Origin: Fragilaria crotonensis
Taxonomy: Eukaryota > Bacillariophyta > Fragilariophyceae > Fragilariales > Fragilariaceae
Assembly (NCBI GenBank): GCA_022925895.1
Contig: JAKSYS010000142.1
Coordinates: 42,673-106,672, forward strand
Direction: 5' to 3'
Length of the DNA: 64,000 bases
The notes under the pieces are model-generated. The model worked only from the letters and a program-made list of their open reading frames with translations. It was not told the origin of the DNA and did not search any database. Shown one piece after another: positions 55,701 to 64,000 of this stretch; position 1 is the stretch's first letter, and each line of letters opens with the position of its first letter. Position numbers and translations under genes: made by a program.

Positions 55701-57162
55701 GTACAGCGAAGTGCAGTTCGACACAGCTCCATGGTGTACGACCCCCAACCCCTTGTTTGGATTGTTAGTGTGAGAATACCCTTCAAGGACAACTCTCCTA
55801 GAACGGAGACGAAGTAAGTCATCATCCAGTCCGATATCAGTTGTGCCTGGTATGAAGGCAACTTCGGCACAAATTGTCGTACGAGGGCCATAGCAGTTGC
55901 TAATTCCCGATTGTGGGACATGGGGGGCTTCCAGATTCCAGTAGAGGTTGCTGAAGGAATGTGGCGTCGTGAAGTGGTGCCACACACTAGCTAGATGTGG
56001 AAGTTGTGCCGGTGTGTTGCCCTTCGAATTGAGTGCTTGTAGAATACATCTGTATCTCGCATGGCTCATACCACATGTTGAAGAAGGAAAGTTCGCAACG
56101 TTGGCTGGATTAAAGTACATTAAAGGTGACACCTGGATCAATGCAAGAAAAAGAAGGATGAGGATGAGTTCAATGAATGCTGAGTGTATAGCAAACAGCT
56201 GCGACAGCGGCTTTCACTTTGTTCTTACCTTGTAGAATGACAACATCAATTCAACACGAATGAAAGCAATTATGTCCGAACTGGAAACTGGATCGCTTGT
56301 CATGTTAGCGTTTATAAAGGTCTTGAGATACCCCAAGAGTTGGGGATCCATGAACGCCTTCAAGAAGTCGCCAGGGGAAACCTTACTCATATCACGATAT
56401 CGCTTACTGCCAAAGACTTTCCGTTTTATGTTATCAAGCACCGTCGGGACTTCATCACGAGCCTTTTCCAGCAACCGAAGGTCAACACCATCAATGGAAA
56501 TGGAAACAGCAGGCGCTTTGTTCCCAACAAGATAAGTCCAGCCCTGACTTGATGATGATTCGCCAGCACTGCTACTATCACTTTCATCATCATTTCCGCC
56601 GTCATCGTTGCTTGCATACGCACTCAAATCAAACAGGGACTCCATCATCTTGTTATCAATATCATCAGTACCTCCAACATAATTTGGATCGTCCTCCTCC
56701 ATCTCCTGAGGCTCCTCAAGATCGTCCATTGTCATCGATTCATCTGATATAATGCTGACGCGATTGTGGAGTGTCATGGAGGACAAGTCTTGTTACACAT
56801 TTTGGTCGTCTGTATCGCCAAAATTGACCCAACGGCAATGCGATCTAATCGAAATTTTGTTGGAACCAGTGCTCTGACGTTAAATCCGTCATGCAGAGGC
56901 ATACACAAGACTGCCCCAAAGGTACTGTTGGCACATTCAGTGCGATCCGTGAGGTTCAGCGACTAAGCCGAGCAGATTGAGGTGTGGAGATCAGTGTTAA
57001 CAAGGTGATCACCGTGTTAAGTTTCATTAACCCGCGGTTATAAGGTTAGATTTTGTCCTTCCACTCAAACTTGGAAGGACAAAATCTTTTTTTTTTTAAT
57101 TTTTTTTAAATTTTTTTTTGTCCTACCCGGTAGGACAAAATTGAGTTTTCCTGTCGGGGGTT
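52732..57162 (-). mobile_element. PiggyBac-like DDE transposon with embedded nuclease
   Basis: Inverted ends aacccccgac(a)ggaaa lie at 52732 and, reversed, at 57162; both ends also carry repeated aggacaaa words near them. No TTAA or other duplication is obvious. The 4.4 kb between encodes one minus-strand transposase gene with an intron, a nuclease and SAP insertion and a C-terminal zinc ribbon. Several one-base shifts break the frame. Confidence 0.7.
53107..56777 (-). pseudogene. DDE transposase with SAP and YqaJ-like nuclease, frameshifted
   Basis: Frames in order from 56777: an acidic N-terminus; FIRVELMLSFYK spliced (intron 56228-56133) to VSPLMYFNPANVANFP; GLDDDLLRL and FFWDRGYGG, candidate catalytic Asp residues; then, in 55512-54421, TSRRMKSFPFTFDQ. 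Residues ~108-140 of this frame (TPEWFLLRKFRITGTGAYGI), a SAP domain at ~185-220 (LLLPDLRRICRNKKLP), GTLNEP, FSPDAIAG and ALVEMKSK give the R..E..PD..ExK pattern of lambda-exonuclease/YqaJ nucleases. 54508-53708 returns to transposase-like sequence (WNRGKGPIDVYSRFQKN). The end (53721-53107) is a zinc ribbon (CVWCC..CSTCDVPLC..CFDLFH) like that of piggyBac transposases. Shifts lie near 55513, 54425 and 53715. The family name is inferred. Confidence 0.65.
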
Positions 57163-57503
57163 AGAAATACACATCAACTCTCGAACACTCTACACTCTAC
57201 GACTCTACCAGTACTGCTCTATATTCTACGCAACATATGTCATAGGTGATGTGGTCATGTAGTACCATGTAAAGACCGTATTAAAGGAGTAGACTACCGG
57301 TACAACGTGGATACAAGGTATGGGAGGTTTCACGTCCAAAACCAGGACATGGTATATATTGTACGTAGGACTGCATTTAGTTCTCAAGTGACGTCATCGT
57401 AGCAATAAATTGTAGTGCTGAGGCCGGTGCTTACAGAAAACCGTACTGGACACACGAACCACACTCGACGTCACTTCGGTAAAAACTCTATGCTTACAGC
57501 CTT
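57163..57503. other. Short gap between mobile elements
   Basis: About 340 bp between the DDE transposon and the second copia. Positions 57419-57503 match the ends of the small element at 22491-23277, so at least part is another transposon end cut by the copia insertion. Confidence 0.5.
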
Positions 57504-57742
57504 CCGAACGAATACGGACGTGAACAGTGAGGATACAAGTACTGCACAGTGCCATGGCAACGTCGTATGGAAAGTATCCGGTACTATTCGTTATATGAAT
57601 TGTGTATGTGTATCTAAATATTAGCGAGTAAGTGGATGAACGCTACGGCGATCATCTCACTCTTTATTTGAGAATCAGTTGCAAGCATCAATCGATTTGT
57701 AAGTTATTGTCCATGGGATAGTTTGTCCCATGAACTTTACTC
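57504..57742 (+). repeat. Second copia 5' LTR (left end; right end not placed)
   Basis: Begins ccgaacgaatacggacg and matches 63765-64000. The match reaches the window end, so the LTR is longer than 239 bp; its right end lies somewhere before the Gag start at 58048. Confidence 0.8.
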
Positions 57743-58047
57743 GGTTTATCAGACCCAGTGGCGTAAGAGCTATGGGCAATGCGATTGATGAGCCTGCAGT
57801 CGTATGCTGTCTGATGGCGTGGTTAACGACCGATCGCTGACGCGTACGACATGGCATCATCCGACGGTTGTCGGTGGTGACCAGTGTATGAAAGAATGGA
57901 AGATCTGATCAATCTACCTCAAGAATGGTGTTGTCGTTACGCCACCTATGAGTCGACTGTGTCGACGGCCGAGTCGGCAACTTAATATCATGAATGGGTA
58001 CTAACAATTGTTGTCGTACACATATTTCAGACACCAGTAAAACAGAA

Positions 58048-59602
58048 ATGGACGAAGTTGTTGCACCACGTATTGAGGAAGTCATTGAGGTGCCACCACC
58101 TAATGGGGACACCATGAACTTGGCACTCACATGGATTGGATTTGATAACGAAGCGACGAGAAATCGTATTCAGGTAGAAGGTTTTGGGTCGTTCGACGAC
58201 TTGAAATCCATGAAAGAAAAAGATATCAGGGACCTGGCCGAGTCTTATGGACGCCGCACTGCTGCAGACGGTCGTTTTATCTTCGGTATTCGTCGTATTC
58301 GATACCTCATCGGTATGGTTCACTGGGTCCAAGACTTCACTAGGGTTGGCGAAAGTCCTAGCCTGGATGAGTTTGGTGAAGACGGAGCAGCCTTCTGCGG
58401 CATTGGAGATTGCTGTCAACCGTGCGGAAGTTCGAATGATCGAGAAGGATCAATCGGATACTGTCAGTAAGGCCGCAGATCCCGGCAAGTTTAAAGATGA
58501 GAAGAAATGGCCGGAATGGGAACCGGCGTTTGTGAACTACCTGTCCACTATTCCAGGTGTCAATGGTATTCCATTGTCCTATGTGGTTCGGGAAGATGAG
58601 ACACCACCTGCCGGGAGTGAGTACGGGAGTTTCAATGAACGCGCTATCGCATGTGCACCACTTTCCGGTGACGTCTTTCAAGCTGACGCACGGAAAGTGC
58701 ACCAACTCATTAAGAGCTTTCTCCAAACTGAGTCGGCTGAACAATGGATCAAACCATTGGCTCGCCGACAAAGTGGTAGAGACGACATGATTGCTCTCCG
58801 CAAGCATTACAGCGGAGAAGGCAACACGAGCCGTCGAATCGCGGCGGCGGAGCGTATTCGGGACACGCTTCACTACAAGAACGAGCGTGCTATGTCATTT
58901 TCGTCCTTTCTCGACAAAATGCAGAAGATGTTTAACATCTTCGAAGAAGAGAAGGAGGTTATCTCTGAACAAGCCAAGGTGCGAATGCTCCTGAAGAAGG
59001 TTGAGCACCCGCAACTGCAGGATGCTGTTGGTGCGCTTCGGGTGCGTGCATCAATGGACGGCTTGACATTTACGGAGTGTGCGAATCACCTATCGGCGCA
59101 AGTGTCTGAACTGTCGGATCATCAATCAACGCGTAAGATTTCTGGTGCGGTGTCCGACAGAACTAAGGAACCGAAGCGCATTCGAGGCGGTGGTGCCAGT
59201 AAACAAGACAGTGCATCGAAGCGCAAGGGCATTTATATGCCTGATGGGAGTGTCTGGACCGGATATTATTCGGACTGGGCACAAATGTCCAGTGACGACA
59301 AACAAATTGTCCTCGACACTAGAAAGAAAAATAAAGGCAAATCCCCCAAGAAAGGGCGACAGGCGTCCGAGGTAGGAACAAAACTGCAAGATATCAAATC
59401 TCAGATGGCGGAGCTGAAACGTACTATCGCATCGCTCAGTAAATCCAAACCTCAGGACGCCGACAGGAACGAATCTGATACACCCGACAACGCCGGCGAC
59501 TCCTTTGGAGGCGTCAGCAAAGAAACAGAAGAAAGAATGACTCTGGATGTTCCTCGTTGTCATCGTGCAACTAATAATCGGTTGCATGCAGGCTGGGCTT
59601 AG
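58048..59602 (+). pseudogene. gag: Second copia Gag, frameshifted
   Basis: Starts MDEVVAPRIEEVIEVPPPNG and continues MNLALTWIGFDNEA.., LIGMVHWVQDFTRV. One shift near 58380-58400 moves to the frame with EIAVNRAEVRMIEKD. That frame runs through a Lys/Gly-rich basic region (about 59150-59370) to a TAG at 59600-59602. The next codon in the same frame starts the protease region. Function as for other Gag proteins. Confidence 0.8.
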
Positions 59603-62600
59603 ATGGTTGAAGATGTTCTGCACTCTTGCAAAGCAACGACACATTGCAGCTCACATCGTCCACGAGGCGAGCAAGAACGCGAACTGTGTCACGCGTGTAA
59701 TGACAGCTCGATTGTTTACAGCAGACTCGAGCTTGACACTCACGCTGACACCATCGTGCTCGGTCGTAACTGTGATTTTGTCACACACCGGCCGAATGTG
59801 ACGTCTCGCCTTATACCGAGACGTATACAGCCATCAAAGATGTGCCTATTGTCACCGGCGCTACCGCATGGATGTGTCAACACACCGGTGACACCTACAT
59901 CCTTGTCTTCCATGAATCACTATGGATGGGGAGCAGATGGATCACACGTTGATCAACCCCAATCAGCTTCGTCACTTTGGCGTCCAGGTGCAGGACAACC
60001 CTTACGAGGGTGTACAGATGCACCTCGCAACCGAAGATGGCGACATGATTTTCCACTCGGATGGCACGACTATCTTTCTCTCCACTAGACCCCCACTGCT
60101 ATCGAACTTCACGAATGTCCTCATATTGTCCTGACCTCGCGGTCCCCATGGGATCCCCACGCCGTGCAATTCCCGGAACCTGCGCATCGTGTGGAGGAGG
60201 GAAGGTTGGCGAACCGGGTTAGCGCCATTCAACGTGGTGACGTTAACGGTGACGTTAACTCACGCTGTTGCAACGATCCGTGGTGTGACACTCCATGTTT
60301 ATGCCTTCGTAGCATCACGGAACGACTGATCGCCGAGGTAAGAGTACCCGAGGTGCTCACTGATGTACCTGGTCGACGAACTTTTGTATCGCAGGAGCGA
60401 CACAGTAGTGTGACACCAGAGGAACTTAGCGAGAGATGGTGCATCGGGCTCACTCAGGCCAGGAATACAGTCCAAGTGACGACACAGAATGCAGTCCGCT
60501 CAGCGATCCTACCATTGAGTCGCAGGTATCGAGCCGACAGGGTGTTTGAGCGGCCGCTGTTGAGGGACACTATTACTGCGACACTATGGATGGCCGTCAT
60601 AAATCCCTTGATGGTAATAAGTATGCTCAGATATTTGCGAGCAAAGATTTCTTTGCAGTCGCATACCCAATGGAGTCCAAATCCGGTGCTGGAGAAGCGC
60701 TCAGACAATTCGTGCATGACTTCGGACGGCCAGAACGTCTGACCTCCGATGGATCTCGTGAACAGAGCGGCAAGAAAACCGAATTCGTTCGGAACGTCCG
60801 CAAGTACTCGATCGACCACAGGGTCACTGAACCGGATCGACCGAACCATAACTTCGCGGAAGGTGTTATACGCGAGATTCGAAAGAAGTGGTATCGTGTG
60901 ATGACGAAAAAGAATGTGCCACGTCGACTATGGGACTATGGTTTACGTTGGGTATGTGAGATACAGAATCGTACCTCGAACTCATCGAGGGAACTCGGCA
61001 GGCGATGCCCGTTGGAGAAAGTAACTGGGGAATCTGTTGACATCTCTGAGTACCTTGACTTTGGTTTCTATGACCGAGTCTGGTACAAAGACAATGCTGG
61101 CCTTGGTGAAACCAAGCTCGGACGGTGGCTCGGCGTGTCGCATAAAGTGGGGACGCTGATGTCGTTTTGGGTACTGACCAAAGAATGTCAGGTACTATCA
61201 AGGACCACGGTCCAGAGAGTCACAAACTTGGAGCAACAAACGCAAGACGTCATAGATCTCGGAAAGGCCTTTGACTCGGCTGTCATACCGAGATTGGGCG
61301 ACCCTGATTTCTACCCGCACGACGGTGACGGAAAGGTTCGTCCGACTGATTGGGACAACAACACTGGATTCGACGATGAGTTCTATGAAGAATTTGGAAA
61401 GGTGGTTTCCGATCAGGGACTGCCTGAAGCCGACCGAACCTTCACCCCTGACGTCTTTGACGATACGTATCTTAATATGGAGCTCGCTTTACCGCGAGGT
61501 GGTGGTGAAGTTGAGCTCGGCCGAGTAACGAAACGCCTGAGGACAAAGACGGCCTCCCGATAGGGACAGCCAATGATAACCCAATCCTTGACACAAGAGT
61601 TTACGAGGTCGAGTTTCCTGACGGTCACAAGACGTCTCTTGCTGCAAATGCAATTGCCGAAAATTTGTTCTCGCAAGTTGACGAGGAGGGTAATCGGCAC
61701 GTTATGCTCGACGAAATCATCGGCCATCGGACAAATGGCCAGGAGTTGAAGCAACAAGATGCATTCATCATGACCTCCTCCGGTACCCGAAGGCGTCGCG
61801 AAACGACGATCGGTTGGGAGGTTCTTGCGCAATGGAAAGATAACAGTTCGACGTGGATCGCAATGAAAGACATGAAAGAATCATACCCGGTTCAGCTCGC
61901 AGAATATGCGGTCGCCACAAGGATAGCGGAAGAACCCGCCTTTGCCTGGTGGGTTCCGTACACATTGAGAAAACGTAATCGAATCATCGCGAAGCTCAAG
62001 TCCAAATATTGGGTGAGGACTCACAAGTTTGGGATCAAGATTCCTAAAACAGTGGCAGAAGCAAAAGCGTTTGATCTGGAAAACGGTAACAATTTGTGGT
62101 GGGAAGCTATTTGTAAAGAAATGCGGAACGTACGTCCTGCCTTTGAGGCGTGGGAGAAATCCGAGAGCGATATACCAATCGGCTATCAGCAGGTTAAGTG
62201 TCACTTAATTTTTGATGTGAAAATGGGCGAGAACTTCCGCCGGAAGAATGGGTTCGTGGCAGGCGGGCACGACTGAAGTGCCTAGCACATTGACGTACGC
62301 GTCGGTCGTCTCGCGAGACTCCGTTCGAATCGCGCTGACAATTGCTGCCCTTAACGGGCTTCAGGTTATGGCGTGTGACATCCAAAACGCCTACCTGACG
62401 GCAGATTGCCGAGAGAAGATTTGGACTCGGGCAGGGCCCGAGTTCGGATCAGAAGCCGGAACGATCTTCATTGTTCGGAAGGCCCTATATGGTTTAAAGT
62501 CCGCTGGTGCGGCCTTCAGGGCCTTACTAGCAGAAACGCTACATGACTTGGGGTACAGCCCCACGAGGGCTGACCCTGATGTGTGGCTGCGCCCGGCGGT

Positions 62601-63648
62601 GAAGCCTGACGGTTTCGAGTATTATGAACTCGTTCTGTGTTACGTCGATGACGTGCTTTCGATTGCAGCGGATCCGGCTGCAACTTTGAGGGGACTGCAG
62701 TCGGTCTTCAAGCTAAAGGACGATAAGATCGCAGAGCCAGACATTTATCTTGGTGCACAACTGGGTAAGATGGAAGTCGATGGTCACGAATGTTGGACAA
62801 TGTCGGCCGAAAAGTATGTGCAGGCATCTGTGCGCAACGTGGAGGAGTCTCTGGCAAAGAAGGGACTTCGGCTTCCGACAAAGTGTTATACTCCTTTACC
62901 ACCAGATTATCGTCCCGAGCTTGACACGTCGAACGAGTTGAAGAGTGACGGGGTTCAGTACTTCCAAGAATTGATCGGGATACTACGATGGGCTGTGGAA
63001 CTCGGACGTGTTGATATTCTCTTAGAAACGTCACTGCTGTCATCGCACTTGGCACTTCCAAGGATCGGCCACTTGAATCAAGTGTATCGAGTATTCGGGT
63101 ACTTGAAATTGCACCCAAAGCGGAAACTAGCGTTTGATGCGCAGCATCCTCGGATCAGCGAAAAGATGTTTAAACGTCATGATTGGTATGACTTTTATCG
63201 TGACGCCAAGGAAGCAATTCCGATTGACATGCCAAAACCACGTGGGAACAGTATGTCAACTCACTGCTTCGTTGACGCCAGTCATGGTAGTGACCGTGCT
63301 ACGCGCAGGTCACAGACAGGTATATTGATCTTTTGCAACCGCGCTCCGATCATGTGGCATAGCAAGCGACAAAACACAGTGGAGGCCAGCACGTTCGGTA
63401 GTGAGTTTCAAGCGATGAAAAATGCCGTGGAGCTAGTCGAATCTCTCAGGTACAAACTCCGAATGTTTGGAGTTCCCGTGGAGGGACCAACGAATGTTTT
63501 TTGTGACAACGAAGCTGTCTATAAAAATACATCTCTTCCTGAATCAACGTTGAAGAAAAAGCACCATTCCATCGCCTACCATCGTTGCCGTGAGGCCGTC
63601 GCAGCGCAAACCGTAAGGGTGGCCAAGGAGGTACAAGACCAATCTTAG
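59603..63648 (+). pseudogene. pol: Second copia Pol, frameshifted
   Basis: The frame after the Gag TAG carries protease RLELDTHADTIVLG (LDTHADT at 59732-59752). The integrase N-terminal region is in 60164-60742, the core in 60586-61563 (SKSGAGEALRQFVHDFG, EPDRPNHNFAEGVIREI). RT continues in 61665-62276 and 62248-63648 with YVDDVLS (62641-62661), then RNase H (CFVDASHGSD, EASTFGSEF). At least four frame changes occur. The 3' LTR follows 117 bp after the last stop. Confidence 0.82.
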
Positions 63649-63764
63649 CGACTTGTTCACGAAGGTCTTACCGCAAGCCAGAGAAGAGTTATTGGACAAA
63701 TTCACGTACTAAGTGAGAATCGGTAACATGACAATGTGTTACAACGTCATGGCTACTTCGGGGA

Positions 63765-64000
63765 CCGAACGAATACGGACGTGAACAGTGAGGATACAAG
63801 TACTGCACAGTGCCATGGCAACGTCGTATGGAAAGTATCCGGTACTATTCGTTATATGAATTGTGTATGTGTATCTAAATATTAGCGAGTAAGTGGATGA
63901 ACGCTACGGCGATCATCTCACTCTTTATTTGAGAATCAGTTGCAAGCATCAATCGATTTGTGTTATTGTCCATGGGATAGTTGTCCCATGAACTTTACTC
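63765..64000 (+). repeat. Second copia 3' LTR, cut by window end
   Basis: 236 bp aligned to 57504-57742; the only visible differences are two small deletions (2 bp near 63962 and 1 bp near 63980). A purine-rich end (tcgggga) precedes it. Confidence 0.85.

Larger units (their letters stand above)
57504..64000 (+). mobile_element. Second Ty1/copia retrotransposon, decayed, truncated by window
   Basis: The sequence at 57504-57742 is repeated at 63765-64000 with two small deletions, so these are LTRs; the 3' LTR runs beyond the window. Between them are gag, protease, integrase, RT and RNase H in copia order, with several frameshifts. It differs clearly from the element at 40821-46115 in both RT and protease sequence and represents another lineage. 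Confidence 0.88.

Noticed and set aside
52728-57166. TTAA target duplication for the piggyBac-like transposon
   Set aside because: The flanks read gagagcaa and ttagaaat; neither TTAA nor another exact duplication is present.
57504-57742. TG..CA-bounded LTR for the second copia
   Set aside because: The repeated sequence starts ccgaacg, not TG, and the right end lies outside the window, so the ends cannot be set that way.

Overview
The window looks like nuclear DNA of a diatom, probably a pennate one. The genes use the standard code, many lack introns, and the introns that can be placed are short (96-263 bp) with GT..AG ends and in-frame joins. Several products are typical eukaryotic or stramenopile proteins: PHF5A, ribosomal P0, a BEM46-type hydrolase, an organellar TypA/BipA GTPase and secreted cysteine-rich modules on Ser/Thr/Pro linkers. 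Copia elements of the kind described as CoDi in diatoms are present. The organism call is inference from gene content; no database was searched.

Layout. 1-3 kb: an unknown type II membrane protein and a small spliced CxxC/one-TM protein. 3-4.8 kb: unexplained sequence. 4.8-13.8 kb: a decayed non-LTR retrotransposon (LINE) on the minus strand with a 14-bp target duplication. 14.3-22.1 kb: a secreted lipase-like hydrolase, then two paralogous cysteine-rich repeat proteins, one broken and one intact. 22.5-23.3 kb: a small inverted-repeat element. 23.4-28.2 kb: a cytochrome b5-domain protein, a tail-anchored flavodoxin and a GNAT-PhzF fusion. 29-40 kb: a BEM46 hydrolase, an LRR relic, a DTW tRNA-modification enzyme, TypA/BipA and a long repeat-containing protein. 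40.8-46.1 kb: a very young Ty1/copia element with a 5-bp target duplication. 46.3-51.6 kb: PHF5A, ribosomal P0 and two tandem trypsin paralogs. 52-64 kb is mobile DNA: a Harbinger-like MITE carrying a perfect hairpin, a piggyBac-like DDE transposon with an embedded nuclease and SAP domain, and a second, decayed copia element that runs off the window.

How the genes relate. Most host genes are housekeeping and not functionally linked. The cytochrome b5 and flavodoxin genes are convergent neighbours and both encode one-domain electron carriers. The trypsins and the cysteine-rich proteins are local tandem families of predicted secreted or surface proteins. Several well-conserved genes (flavodoxin, BEM46, TypA, P0, the long repeat protein) each carry one single-base frameshift. 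Three of these lie at runs of four to six identical bases or next to a short run, which fits uncorrected sequencing indels better than independent pseudogenisation. No tRNA, rRNA or CRISPR array was found by eye.
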